Source: Epichloe hybrida (lineage: Eukaryota > Ascomycota > Sordariomycetes > Hypocreales > Clavicipitaceae). From it: 64,000 nt of DNA. The position numbers and the translations under genes are program-made. This document shows, piece by piece, positions 35,065 to 47,956 of the stretch. How positions within the stretch are numbered: the first letter of the stretch is position 1; every line of letters starts with the position of its first letter. Location: the NCBI GenBank assembly GCA_019022495.1, contig JAFEKR010000002.1:3534001-3598000 (forward strand), in the 5' to 3' direction. A model generated the notes under the pieces. That model did not search any database and was not told where the DNA came from. It was given only the letters and a program-made list of their open reading frames with translations.

Positions 35065-37064
35065 TCAAATCATGTTTTCCATCATTGATGCCGTTCCTGG
35101 CATGCAAAGAGATTGAGAACCGGGCAGGTTGTAAGGTTCGGATGTTGGTACAGCTGATGTAAAATTTTGATACATCTGCTTTTGCTGATGCAGAACCTTG
35201 AGTTGAAGCTGGGGTGCTGACATCGTGGTTGGTGTGTTCAGGCTCGATGCCGGCGTAAGAACTTGTGGTGTAACAGGTGTATGTGGTGTAGTAGCTTCCG
35301 TCTTGGGACGAGCACTTTGTCCTGCCGAGTTTTTGTTGCAATTTGTCTCCCGTCGCCTTTTCGGAGTATCCTTGACCTTTTGGTGGGTGTGACACTATTG
35401 AGACCACGCGGTTAGTTTCGGGCTGCCCCCCCTCCCCCCTTTTTTCTTCGGACGCACTGGGTTCGACGTTCTACTTACTTTGTACGCATGCCGAAACCAT
35501 GTCGTGCCCTTTTTTTTGCTACTGACCAGTGGTATCCAGTCGTTGCAGCTACCACAAAGACCCTCCCAGACGTCTGGGTTACCGTCCATACGTCGAGTAT
35601 CGAGAGGCTCCTCGAAGGGGCTGCCAGTCGCCGCGCTAATGCCATGCGTAAACGACTTGTCGTACCAGAATGCTGAGTTTTTGAGAACAAGCCACCTCCC
35701 CGGCTTGCAGATGCCGCACCAGCCCTCACGCTTGTTCCCATGCCCTCGGACCCATTTGGGGGTATACAGATCGCCCTCAAAACGCAAAGCTTGCTCGTAC
35801 GGAATCAGGTTGGAATCCGATGGGTTCATATCTTCCTCAGGAGGCGGGATCTGCTCCTCTTTCAAGGCAGCAAATAGATCAGGAGGATCGGATAAATCTG
35901 TGTAATGGCCGTGTAAAGTGTGAGCATCGCCGTTACTCTGTAGCATTTTGAACAGTCCTTGGGACGGCAATGGAGGCGGCTGCTCAAACATGTTCTGATG
36001 AGGCAGTTGTGACTGCAAGATCATAGTATGTCGAGGGAACGCAGGCTGGCCAGGTAGATAGTATGGTTGATGATGCAGGTGCGGGTGCTGGTGCTGGTGT
36101 GAATGCTGATGGCTGTGAAAGCTACCCATGTGCACAGAGGTTGGGCCCGATGGATTTGGTGGATAGTTTTGGAGGGACATGCGCTGGTTCGGCCCGTACC
36201 CATCCTGTCCATGATTGTGGTAGACAAGCGGAGAGTATCGTCGGTTTTGCATTGGGGCATAGGATCCAGTAGACCACCGTTGACTATTGGACCCTTCAAT
36301 ACTATATGGCGCAGATCGAGCGCTGGGTCGCGGGGAAGGAGAAGCGCGACCACGGCTCTGAGTTCGAACCTGATCAGGTCGATTGTGAGAAGTGGCCCGA
36401 GGCGAGGCTACTGGGGACTGGTGAATTGACGACATGAGTGATGTTCGATTTGAAGTGGGTAGGTACTCTGATGCGTAGGACGGAGCCTCTGACATGGTCG
36501 CAGGGAAATCATCGTAGGACGAAGGTATGTCAGATAATGGCTCACAGCTCGAAACGGCCAATGAGGAGCCCGAAAATCGCCTCTTGTTCATTCTGCCCTC
36601 CGAGTCCAAGTTGTCCGAGTCTTGCTGTTGATTGGAAAACCTCAAATCAATGATTGGTACAGTTTCATCCGTGGTGTATGCTTGACCGATCGGGCCCTCG
36701 GTATCCAGGCCTTGAAAGTCGAGAATCTCGCCGCATGATGGCTGGTTCCATGAACCTGGGGAAAATAGTCAGCCTCAGGGGACATATCGTCGACACAACT
36801 AGGATCGTGCTTACCTTCGGAAGGCAGGGAGAGCGGAAGGACATTTTGGGATGTAGATGTCGGTTGCGAAGTGGCCGCTTCTGCGGGCTGATGCATCGGT
36901 AGGCCACCCCAGGAGGACATCTGGTGAGCAGCATCTCCCAATCCGTATGGATTGTCCGTGTAATTCATCGCCGGCCTCTTTCGTGGCTGTGAAGTTGGGG
37001 GGCTCATCCACATGGTACCACCGGGTAAAGATCCGTCGTCCCCATGTATTGCGTGGGCGCTCAT
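35065..37064 (-). CDS. Meu26/Rua1-type transcriptional regulator (DUF4451/Rua1 C-terminal domain)
   Basis: Minus-strand exons 37064-36815, 36755-35479 and 35394-35065 give 618 residues with closed phases. The start MSAHAIHGDD is chosen as the first ATG that precedes family-like sequence; in-frame upstream sequence exists but looks like leader. The N-terminal 400 residues are Ser/Pro/His-rich and disordered, with an HQHSHQHQHPHLHHQ tract. Residues about 400-530 match the Rua1 C-terminal domain: FEGDLYTPKWVRGHGNKREG, WCGICKPGRW, NSAFWYDKSFTHGIS, GLCGSCNDW and TTWFRHAYKCHTH, a putative zinc-binding fold with paired Cys and terminal His. Rua1 controls glycolipid synthesis in Ustilago and Meu26 is meiotically induced in fission yeast. 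The target genes here cannot be inferred. The last intron (84 nt) lies just before the final CHTH ligands. Confidence 0.9.
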
Positions 37065-40000
37065 ATCCAATCTTGAACGAACCAAAACGATCCCAAAATG
37101 CTGCTCGAGTTTGATGTACCGCGGGGTGATGGAATAAGGAGTCAAGATGGTTCAGCAATAACTAAGCAAAGATTTTGATCGTTGAACTCGGTCGGTGAAG
37201 AGTGCTGTACAGCGCTTCTCGGCGACAGAATCAATATTGCAGTCAAAGTCTTAAAACATGTGAGCAGCCCAAAATATCTGAGAATGGACGAGAGTGTTGC
37301 TTTCAGCCTTCTACCTGAAAGAGTCATCATGTCAGTTTGCGCCTGAAAGCCTAATAGCAAGCAGTTCTTCCCCGTTGGGCTCAGTATCGCTCGTTGTCTC
37401 ATACGACGTCAACGCGACTTCGATGCCTCATGACAGCGTAAAGTTGCTGTGGGTTTCATGGAAAGATGACGTACAGGAGACGAGTCTGTCGGTTCGTTGT
37501 CGCAATAACAATCGGCAATTCCAACTCGACGTTATCGATTGAGTAACGTTGGTCGCGAGTATCAAAGTTGGTCGATGATAGGGTTTGGAGGAGAGATGAC
37601 TTTCCGAAAGCCACAAGTCGCGACCACCTCTCGTGGTGTTGACAGTTGATGGAAACAAGTATGAAAGCACACGTTTCCAGGTGCTATAAGTCGTGACTGA
37701 GAGTCTTGTTTGTTTGTGAGGAGTGAATAGGATAGGAAGGCCACTGCTGCATCTATGATCCGAAAGTGAAAGTGGAAGGCTTTGAAGGAAGCAGAAAGAG
37801 GGCCAGCTTCGTTCACCTACTACAGAAGACTTGATGGACTTGTAAGAGAGAAAGGAAGAATGAAGTATGCGTCCGAGTAGGTATGGAGATGTTTCCGAGT
37901 TGGATTTCAAGCTGAACTGAGACTGGGCGAAAACCAAATGAATGATGTGCCCTTCGGGAGGCTTGTCGAAGACAGACAGAATCAGGACAAATGTACGGAG
38001 TACAACGCGACTAAATGATCTGACAAGACACGACAGAGAGCGGGTCCGTGGGAGAGGTGTGGTTCTCTTTAGAGGGAGGACAAAGATGCGAATGGGGGAG
38101 ACCAGGAAGTTGGAGAGTCAGGAAGAGGCGTGGGAAGCTCTTTCAGGATGGACCGGCACCTGGGCTTGACCGCAGACGCCGCCCAGATGAGATTGCATCT
38201 CTAGGCGCTGAGTTTGAGCTCGAGGCGTGTGTATTAGATGGGGTTTGGGAAAGGGTACGGGTACATCCTGTCTTCACTCTCTCGCACTCACTCTCCATCC
38301 TCGTCCGCTCGTAAGAATGGCCAGCACGTTCTATGGAGAGGCTAGTCTCTGTCTTGGCTGTAGCTCGAAAAGAACACGAATAATACTGTACGCGTCCACA
38401 AGTCGTGAAAGTGTGTTAGAGGGGGGGGCTTGGGGGACCACGGAGAGATTTCAATGTGGCCGACTCATTCATCCAAACTTCTCAGGCTAACAAGGTCAGG
38501 CTCGCAACACGGTACCCGGACAGCCGGCGTCACCAGCCGGCCAAATCTGTAAGCTGGGGTTGTTGATTTAGACTAGGACTATCTGGACCCGTTGAAAGTC
38601 CACCCCTTCTCTGAGCGCTTGACCAAGCCTGAGAGAGGATGAGGCGGCGTACAAGTGTCGGATGAGTCGTAGAGAGGGCAGGTGGGCTTCTAGGAGTAGA
38701 GTACGAGGGCTGTCGCGGAACATTGAAGGGAATCCGTCGATTAGAGTAGCGGCTTTCGGCCTTCCAGGCTTCCATAGTTTGTCGGAGTGAGTGGGCTCGA
38801 GGTGGGCTCAAGGTGGATTTGGGCTATTAATTGGGCGCGCGTCGAAAGTCGTTGCTGGGCTTCGTTGGAAGAACCCCCCCCCAAAAAGACGCACGACAAC
38901 GGCCATAGACCAGGGCGGGAATCTCTGCCGGGCCTTCGAGTAGCTGTCAATTGCTTCTCACTTAGCACGAAAAAACAACCACTATGACAAGAAGTACCGT
39001 CTGGGGGTTCAATGGAGCCTGGTCCTAGATTACCAAACTGGGTAGACGGAGTCGAGGATTCCATGGAGACGAGCAAGGTTCCAGGTTTGAGAGTTTCAAG
39101 TTGGAAGGATGGTGCAGCAGCAGGAGGATCCTTTTTTTTTTTAGCCTCTCCACCACTTTTGCAGTCTTACGTTGCTGATGCAGCGAAGGCCGTCGCGGAG
39201 GAGGACGAGGTTGTTCATTTCAGATGTGCAAGCAGACAATTGAAGGAAAGGTGGGTGATGAGACGGACGATGGACGATGGACGATGGACGATGGACGATG
39301 GACTATGCCGTTGGGCTGTGGTCGTTCGTTGCCGCGGCGGACTGCCCTGCCCTGCCCTAACAAACGACAGCCGAGAGACGACAGGCGACAGACGACAAGA
39401 CAGACCGTCTGACTGGAAGCCACGTCCAAATGGTCCTCCTGGTCGCGCCTACCTCCGGAGCCACCACAGTACATAATCACACCACCCATCAGGCAGGACC
39501 ATAGAGGCCACAGACGGAGCTTGCCTTGCAGAGGAGTTCTGTCTGCATAGAACCCATGGCGTGGCTTCCTCGTTCAGGACATACATGCAGCCCGACAAGG
39601 TCACAGTCACAGACGCACAACATCCAGCCGGCCGGCCAGATGAGACAGTGGAGCGTGCACTTCTGCAGAGCCACTGGCACGCCCGTTGGCCTGATTCGAC
39701 CAGCACAAGAACATCTCATCAGATAAATCCATTGGCTTGGCCTTCCGTGCTTCCGTGCTTCCGGACTTCCGTGCTTCCCACGACATGGAGGGAGAGTCAA
39801 GGCAGCAACCAGGGTGAGACGAAGGCCGGAACCTGTTGACTTGATTGGACTTGGCCAAGGGCCGATTCTGTAACACGCAGCCGACCAATCAACAGTGGCT
39901 CCGGGACCGCTGCCAAACAGCTGCCTCTCCCCAGCCCTGCGCCTCCTCGCAACTGTGAGCTTTGAGTTGCTCTGCATGCATACGGATCCGTACTCCGTAC

Positions 40001-43000
40001 ACAGTATAAATCATATGTAATCCGTAGTGAGAGAGGAGAGAGCAAGAGCAATGAGGAAAAAGGAAGCCTTGATGAATCTGATAGGTCAGGTACCGCATAT
40101 CTCATCACAACCCAAGATGCGTCTTCCAGCACACACAGCACACCACTCGCCGCGTCCTGTACGGACTGCGGAAGTACATGGAAAACTTTCCCTCTCCCGC
40201 TCCTACCTTCTTATAATGCCTCCTGCCCGCCTCGTGTAGGGAGCAAAAGTCATGGCATCAGAGGCAGGTACGAAGCAAGTTTGAGACTTGGAAGACCCGA
40301 TGCTGCAGCTCATCGTTCCACCCTCGTCGTATCCACTGCCACGATACGCTAAAAAATGGCCGTCGTGAAACCCAAACCCACCCACACACCCATGTTCCAA
40401 CCTTGTCCCGGTACTCACTTCGCCAGAGATGCACACACACCAGAGTGACACCACGAACAATTTGGCCACTGCTACGGATTACGGAGTAATACAGTGATGG
40501 AATTGGATCAACCTGGGCGACTGCTCCAAGAGTGCGCTGGGTTCCATGAAGGTCCTGTAAACCGGGAAAGCATTGATAATGGAGGAACACAATTGCTCGT
40601 ACGGCCGCAAATGAGGTTCCGACGTTCCATCAGTGATCACCCGTCGGGAACTGGAAAAGTCATTATTACTACAACGATCTCCCGTTCGGCAGAAGATGTG
40701 AATGAAGCCGTTTTGTTCGAACAGAGTTCTGCCATAATATTGCCAGTCTCAACCATCTGCCGACGGAGTACTCGGTGCAATCTCTATTGGTAAGCGGCTT
40801 TGAGAGAGTTTTGGCCAGACCACAGGTTCGACCTTGGGGCCCCCGTCGCCAGACGAAGCAGATCAGATGCTCGCTCTCATGACCTAAAGCTTGCCGTAAA
40901 GCTCTACAGAAAGCAACAACCACATCAATAGCCCCGTCGCCTGGAAGATCCGTTTCGATCGTGGACTCGTGGAAGGAATAATCCGCGAGTGCTCGGAGGA
41001 TGCAGGGCCCAGGTGCGACACACACGAGTTGCTCACTCCTGTAACCTGTTTGGGGCGGCTCGGTGCACAGAGAAATGGGGACACATCAGAGTGCACAGAA
41101 AAGCGACGTGGCTCCATTCGGAGCTTGCCGCGCGCTCGAGGTGGATCTGACAACGAGATGAGAGGAGCAGAATCTAGCAGCGGGCGGCAAAGTGGATCAT
41201 CTGGTCGTCTGCGCGGTTGAAGTCGGGCAGACGAAGAAGAAGAACTGGGGAATGAGGCAAGGGACGGACGTGCTGCTGATCCAGAGCCTCTCATATGATT
41301 ACAATTACAGGAAAGTGTCTGGCCTATCGAGTGGCTGATCAAGGCTGCGGGACATGGCAACAGTATCTGAGCATTGTGTTGAAGTGATGCTGGCGGAAAG
41401 TATGGACAAGACAGGAAGCTTGCCATCATCACCCAAGGCCGCTAGGTGCCGGCTGTGGCGTTGAATCATTTCACCAGTCATCCTCTTGATGATACCCAGG
41501 ATATGCAATCTGTCAACTCAGCCTATTTCACGAGCATTGTATTGGCAGGGGGTGGCCAACTCCCCATCTACATGTGCGTACTGCAGATTGGCGGAGTCAA
41601 GATGGATGTGAGCTGAATTAGCCTTGGAATGTAGACAAGCAACCAGGCTAATTACCTGCTGCGTCTGGCTGCCCGGAGCAGTCAATAATTTGCGAAAGAT
41701 GTCTCCTGAACCCTTTTTTTTTTTTCACAGCTGTTTCTCCTCGCCAGCATTTCATCCGATCCCAGCCCATTGCAACTTGATGCACGACAGCATTCTGTCT
41801 CTAGCGTCCGGGAATGCCTACGCTAAAAATGATGCACGACATCATCATGAAAGAAAGAGAGGGTACCTGGCCAGGGTGCAGGGAGCCATCCTCGTCAAAA
41901 AAAAAGGAGCAGGGTTCCAGATCCACCCCAGTTTCGCTAGTCCGCGTCTCAGATCTTTGTCTTACTCAAGCTTCAACTTCCGCCATCCCGGAGCCTTGTC
42001 GGACGCGAAAATCAGCCCAAACTGAATTTAACGTCTAGCGCGTGGCCGTTCCAGTCTTTCCCCACTAGCCTAAAAAAAAACGTGGAAGCAAAATGGAAGC
42101 CCTTTTTTTTTTTTCCTTATTCAAAAGTGGTTTCGACTTGTTCGGCTGGTCCGGACTACTCGTGCATTGGCATGGACTGGTTCATCGTGTGTCATGTCAT
42201 GTTACGATATGGAGCTTATTTTCTGGGAAGACTAGTGTTTTTTTTTTCTGTTAGATTAGGTATGGGGACGGGTGATCGGGTTGTAAGCGGTGCGTTTTAA
42301 GGAATGAGCTTCTGACGTGGCTTGGGAATAAGCTGGATGGACTACATACGAATTTGTCGTTTCGCTGTGGTGTTTGATGGTATTACGGCCTGGGGCCTTT
42401 TTGAAGATGCAGATTCGGGGGGGGTTGTCTTCGACGGGGTACTCCGTAATCTTTGTAGAGATAAGCTTTTGGGTTGGTGTCGCATCGGCGGGGGATGTCT
42501 CGGGAAATAAGTAGAGCGAGGGTCGAGCGGAATGACAATGCTTTTTTTTTTTTTTGGTCGCAGCCTCTCTCGTAAGATAGTCACTTTCTCGCTGCAATGT
42601 CTTTTGTTATTCATGATCGCGTTTTTTTTTTTTTGTGTGTACGTGTTTTGACCGAACATGGGGCGTTGCGTGGGCGTGGACGCGATGGAGGTGAAACTGA
42701 TGGCGAGTTCAGAGGTGAAGCTGCGTCCGTCTTGATGATCGTCACGGAGCGACGACTTGGGCCATCGTACTGGGATGAATCTTTGATACATTCTCGACAC
42801 GAGCTCAGATAGGCCTTCATTCTTTACTGTTCATGTTTCCTTCTCCCCGACGTGTGGAAGAAGGTACTGCGTGCGCGTCGGTTGTCAGGTCAGCGTCGAA
42901 TGTATACTTTCACTGCAGGCGAGGCCCGTGCAAGTACATCTTGTAATATTATACACATTGTATAGACACTGCACTTCTCAAGATGGCCCTCCTCATCCAG

Positions 43001-43668
43001 CGAAATGACCCGTGCCCATCTGTTTTACACCCATGTTGTGCTCATGTACACTCTCATCTCCCTCAACCACCACCACATCTCTTCCACCTTTATTCCATTC
43101 CCCACCCCGCATAATCTGCAATTTACACCACATGTACGCCAACGAACTTGGTGCCCAATCTTCACACACAATCATTGAATGAATGACTAGCTGTTGAATC
43201 CAGGGACGGTTTCCTACGCTCCATGTCCCGCGGAGTGACTTGCATAATAATAACCCCGACCTTTCGGGATAGAACATACATTGTAAATCAATGCAAATCG
43301 CTCTGGTTCTATAGTGGCCCGGGGGAGATACGTTCTCCGCAGTGGCACCACCATGCTTGCGTTCCTGTTGTAGTTGACTGAGGTCCGATAGGGTTCGGGA
43401 CGTGCAGGTCCCCTCCGAGGCTTCTTTCTTCTGGGTGCCAGCAACCTCACCAGCGCTACCAGGTCCTGCCTTGTTAGCGCAATTCACTGCAAGCCATATC
43501 CATGAGACAACAGCACAGGTACCTGTTGCCACACTGACCTACCAGCACACGTATGTGGGCAACATATCACACATATATCCGGGAGAATTATAGAGTAAAT
43601 GACCAGGTTTCGCTTTGGTAGTATTGATACACCCTACCCCGTACACTTTGTTCGCACCATCTTGACCT
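37065..43668. other. 6.6-kb gene-free region
   Basis: I examined both strands and found no frame that looks like a protein family. Candidates up to 182 codons (41432-40884) have no domain and poor start context. It contains many homopolymer T/A runs (42100, 42240, 42541, 42620), the 7-bp repeat at 39265-39304, a CTTCCG-rich run at 39745-39780, and the densest cluster of TCCGTA words (37995, 39982-40028, 40475-40492, 40765, 42440). It could hold long noncoding transcripts, upstream regulatory DNA of the Meu26-type gene, or a gene with many short exons that I could not assemble. Confidence 0.4.
39265..39304. repeat. 7-bp tandem repeat (GGACGAT)n
   Basis: About 5.5 perfect copies of GGACGAT. 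No gene context. Confidence 0.88.
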
Positions 43669-44400
43669 TCAGTCCTTGTTGATTCGTTTCCAGACCTCAT
43701 TTTCTGCGGCGGCTATGCTGTCGCCCGCGGACGCTGCCCACTTCTTCGCCGTGTCCCAGACGCTTGCCTCACTTTGATCCTCATATGCTGCTGTTGATCG
43801 TTGATATTGGTTGTAGCCTGCGGCATTCACGTCCTGTTGGTAGCCGCCTGCTGGCGGCGAATAGCTCGCAGGAGGGTACTGCCCCTGAAGAAACGTCGGG
43901 GTAGGTTCAACTGCGGCAGCTCCGGTAATAGGCGGTGCCGCTGTTGAAGTTGATGATCGTCCCTGGGTTGGTAGAGATGCCTGGGTTGGTTGGTATACCA
44001 TTTGCGGCGGCATGGCAGTCACGGGTGCCGCCGCTTGCTGACTTCTCGCCGACTCGCCGGCCTTTGGTGGAGGGGGTAAAGCACTTGAGGCCGAGTAAGC
44101 TGGAGGTACAGGAACAGCGCCCGGCTGTGGCAGAGGTGGATTGCCAGTCAAAACAGAGCTGCTCTGCGTGGGTGTAGGCAAAACGATGTTTGCCTGCGGC
44201 GCTGCCGTCTGCCTGGGGAGCAATGGTGTAGAGCATGGTTGTGCAGCTGGATATGAGGCGTGAGAATTGACGGCTTCAGATGTCTCTGGTGGATGCTGAC
44301 CAGCCTCGCCCGCATCTCCCGGGGGTGCCGTTTTCGGAGTGACACCGCTTGGCTTGGCAGGATTAATAGGGCTCGCACTATATACCGGGATAGGAGCCAT
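43669..44400 (-). CDS. Proline/alanine-rich conserved fungal protein
   Basis: A single exon of 243 residues starts at ATG (MAPIPVYSASPINPAKP). Residues 1-195 are Pro, Ala, Ser, Thr and Gln-rich and surely disordered. The C-terminal 35 residues, EASVWDTAKKWAASAGDS and then ENEVWKRINKD, form a predicted amphipathic helix with regularly placed Trp, and I have seen this type of tail in uncharacterised filamentous-ascomycete proteins. No signal peptide or membrane segment is seen. It is transcribed divergently from ARP8 across 1.17 kb. Function unknown; a short helix-mediated binding role is speculation. The intact codon structure in such low-complexity sequence, and the conserved-looking tail, support a real gene. 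Confidence 0.75.
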   Translation of the reverse strand: MAPIPVYSASPINPAKPSGVTPKTAPPGDAGEAGQHPPETSEAVNSHASYPAAQPCSTPLLPRQTAAPQANIVLPTPTQSSSVLTGNPPLPQPGAVPVPPAYSASSALPPPPKAGESARSQQAAAPVTAMPPQMVYQPTQASLPTQGRSSTSTAAPPITGAAAVEPTPTFLQGQYPPASYSPPAGGYQQDVNAAGYNQYQRSTAAYEDQSEASVWDTAKKWAASAGDSIAAAENEVWKRINKD

Positions 44401-45573
44401 TGCGAAGAAGAATTCGATGTCGACGTCTCGTTTGCAGCCCGTGTGTTCTGCCCGTTCTTCTGGTCAAGAAAGTAGAGAGGGTGGTTGTTTGGCCTTGGAG
44501 ATGACTGCTGTGAGGCGGAGAATGCTCCTATCGGACTAAGCGGTGGCAGGGATACTATCACGGGTGGATTCAGTTAATAGAGGGGTGACAAGTTCGATCC
44601 AATACGGAGTAGTAGCATAATAACGATGTGAAGGGGAGGGAAGTCAATCTGTGTGATGTTTTGATATAGTCGACTTGTTTGCAGGCAGCAACGAAATGTG
44701 GCAACGTCGATGTGGCAGGTGACGTCAGGTGACGCCGGTTAAATGAGGAGGTCCAGATTTCGGCACGTCGCTCCGGCTTTTGTAATTTTCTTTCACCAGA
44801 TTGAACACTATACTCCCTTTTCATTCCGCGCCATATGAAATAATATCAAGCGGCATGAGTTTAATTCATGGACGCTGTAATGCAACCGGCTGGCGATCAT
44901 GCTCCAACCCGGAGCATCGGCGACTCGTGAGGCTCGGCCTACCCTGTAGCAGGTTATCAACCTGCATACATGCAATGCAATTGATGGCCTACATACGGAA
45001 TCGAATGTGACGACAAAGTGAAACGTACAAGTAGAATGACGAAGGAATAGTGAGCTGGATATTGTGGCCATTGCGAAAGTCATAAAAGGCCGCAGCAAGG
45101 TGAAACTCAGTCCCGACATATTCGTGTAACCACACTGCTGCTTTTTCAGCAACGTCGTATCTTAAAGGTAGTCTCGGTGTGGCACACTACGGCCCAAATT
45201 GATAAAAATCATGCTTCATATACGTGAATGATCTACGAGAATTGTGTCATGACTTTATGAGCTTACAATATTGTTTTCACCGAACCCGCCGTATCTGAAG
45301 GGCACGGACAAAGGTTTGGCCGGTCCCGACGTTCTTGCTAGTGAGATCAGAGAAGAGGGAGAGGGAGAGGGGCCCATGCACGCGGTGGGCGAGCATCAGT
45401 ATCAGCGACTGACGGTCCACAGACCAGCGTACTTGTACTTACTGTCTGCACTGTCTGCACTGCCTGCTGCATGTAAGGCGCGCCAGGCTCGAGTGTTCCT
45501 GCGCCGCTACATTGGATCAATCCATCCATCACGCGGCTGGCCAGTCTGCCTCGGCAAGGGCAAGGATATCATC
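44401..45573. other. Divergent promoter region
   Basis: This lies between the minus-strand proline-rich gene and ARP8. I see no gene. It contains TACGGAGTAG at 44603 and a GAGAAGAGGGAGAGGGAGAGG purine tract at about 45350-45370, which is a plausible promoter element for ARP8. Confidence 0.5.
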
Positions 45574-47956
45574 ATGGTTGGCAAAGTTTCCGAGAGAGTT
45601 CTCCTGAGGGAGGGTAAGTGAAGCCTTCATTCCTCACTTGCAGATATCACAGGTTCAAAAGAGCAACCAGGCTGACAACGAAGCAAAGGGTTGGAGAGAA
45701 CCGACAATGGCATGAAACTTACGACCTGGCCGGATGTTGCCCCTATTAACCAGAAGAACTACTACACGTAAGTGGTTGAGAATCGAATCGAGGTCGCTTG
45801 TCATGTACTAATATGCTTGCTTGTGTTCGCGCAGCGACTACATGAAGCGTGATGATCAAATCCTTGCTTTGCGTCTCCAAAGCGACGCAACACGCGATCG
45901 ACTCGTTCAGTCCGCCCGAGACCACGACCGAAACCTGTCCAAGTCCGCGAACGGTGAAGTCCCTCTGCCCGTTCCCGATCTCGCCGATGAAGACGGCGCC
46001 GCAACACCCTCCGGTGGTGTTGACCCATCGCGCATCATTGTCATTCACCCGGGCAGCCAAAATCTTCGCATTGGCTTCGCCAGTGACGCTCTTCCACGAA
46101 CGATACCCACCACACTCGCTGCAAAGTTTCCGCAAACCGAATCCGAGATGTACGAGGCTCTGCCGCGGAGACAACCCGCGGCCAAGACGACGGACCAGCA
46201 GTATGGCGAGGAATGGACCAAGAAGTACTCAAAAATGTGCAATGAGCTCAAGACGGAAATGCGCGCCAACAAGAGAAAAGTTTTGCCGAATTCCAAGGAG
46301 CTTGTGCAGACTTTCAATCGCCGTACAGAGCCGGAAATTATCGAAAAGCACAACGATCCATTAGAGATTAACTGGACAGATGTGAAGACACTGGAGGATC
46401 CCGAATCGCCCGCTTCGTGCTTCATCGGCCACGATGCCCTGCGTGTTCCAGATGATTCGAACCCCAAGTTCAAGCTTTGGTGGCCGTTGCGCCATGGATG
46501 GTGGAACGAAGACGACTACTCCAGCCAAGAACACCTCTACGACGACTTTGAGACTTTGCTGGACAGAGCCCTCCGGCAAGAATTAGGATTGACGACCAAT
46601 AGCGAATGGCAGCAGTACAGCTGCGTGTTTGTCATCCCGGACCTCTATGACAAGCGATACGTGGAGCAAATTCTACGCTCGTGCATGACATGGTTCGAGT
46701 TTAGCAAAGTTTGCTTCGTGCAAGAGAGCATGGCGGCGACCTTTGGCGCGGGCTACACTGGAGCCTGTGTTGTAGATGTTGGTGCGCAAAAGACATCGGT
46801 CACCTGCGTGGAGGATGGTCTCTGCATCGAGGACTCTAGAATCAACATGAAGTACGGTGGATTCGACATTACCGAAACCTTTATCAAGATGATGCTGTAC
46901 GACAATTTCCCTTACCAGGACATCAATCTTCAGCGACGCTATGATTTCCTTCTGGCCGAAGAATTAAAGTTGAAACACTGCACCATGGCGCAGGCAGACA
47001 TTTCAGTGCAGGTATCCAGCTTTCACGTTCGCGTCCCCAATCAGTCCACGAAAAAGTATGTATTCAAGACCTATGACGAAGTCATTCTGTCGGCCATGGG
47101 CGTTTTCGATCCCTCAATATTCGACAACAGCACCAAACTTCGAGGGCGACGAAAACTTGTCGAACGATCCTACAATGCTTACGAAGTGGACATCCCCGAT
47201 GATCCATCCTCAGCCGCTCAGCTGGCCATCTTGGCCTTGGTGAAGCCATCCATCTCGTCGTCGGCCACGAGTGGAGCACCGCAGTCACAGGAGGTTTCGA
47301 CACCGAGCAAAGAGAGATGCTCGTTCAACTTCCTCGGCAAGGGAGAAAGTGGTATGAATGGAACACCTGCTGGATCCCACGCTGGTTCTCCCGCGCCAGA
47401 GGGCAACGGGACACCTGCACCATATATTTTCGGAGCCGGTAAAGATGGCTTGAATGGAGACAGCCCTGCCCCGAGCGGTTCTCGCGCGGCCGGGACGCCG
47501 GTACCTGGACAGGCATTCCAGTCGTCGCAAATGGCGCCCGCGGGCGTATTTGCTGATCCCAATGCGCGTAGTGCCACGTCCATCGCCGCCGAAAGGGACG
47601 CGGTGCTTCCGATGGCTCCCCTCGACATTGCAATTCTGACGAGTATTCAAAACGCAGCTAAAGGCGACGATAAGAAACTTCGAGACTTGCTGGGCAGCAT
47701 CATGGTAATAGGAGGTGGCTCCAAGATTCCTCAGTTCACGGTGGTTCTGGAGGAGAAGATCAAGGCACGGCGGCCTGATCTTTTCGAGAGAATCCTGGTG
47801 AGCAGAAGCGCGAGAGACATGGACGAGCAGGTGGTGACGTGGAAGGGGGCCAGCGTATTTGCAAAGCTCTCTACAAACGATTCGTGGATCACCCCCTTTG
47901 AATTTGAGCGGCTTGGTGCGAGGACCTTGCATCACAAGGTGCTCTGGGCTTGGTAG
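45574..47956 (+). CDS. ARP8: Actin-related protein 8, INO80 chromatin remodeller subunit
   Basis: Exons 45574-45613, 45689-45767 and 45835-47956 give 746 residues with closed phases. The N-terminus MVGKVSERVLLREG leads to TTWPDVAPINQKNYYTDYMK, the usual fungal ARP8 start. The actin fold begins with IIVIHPGSQNLRIGFASDA (about residue 110), where phosphate-loop-like residues diverge from actin. YSCVFVIPDLYDKRYVEQ, FVQESMAATFGAG and ACVVDVGAQKTSVTCVEDG follow. A family-typical insertion rich in Gly, Ser and Pro (about 510-600) interrupts the fold before IMVIGGGSKIPQF and VTWKGASVFAKL. ARP8 binds nucleosomes and actin in the INO80 module in the nucleus, aiding remodelling and DNA repair. Key sequence blocks are intact and no frameshift is seen. 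Confidence 0.96.

Noticed and set aside
40884..41432. Minus-strand frame of 182 codons
   Set aside because: Ser/Pro/Arg composition without domains, no splice structure and no credible promoter context; chance frames of this size are common in GC-balanced intergenic DNA.
42993..43532. Minus-strand frame of 179 codons downstream of the proline-rich gene
   Set aside because: It begins at a GTG, has no recognisable domain and probably is 3' untranslated sequence of the gene ending at 43669.
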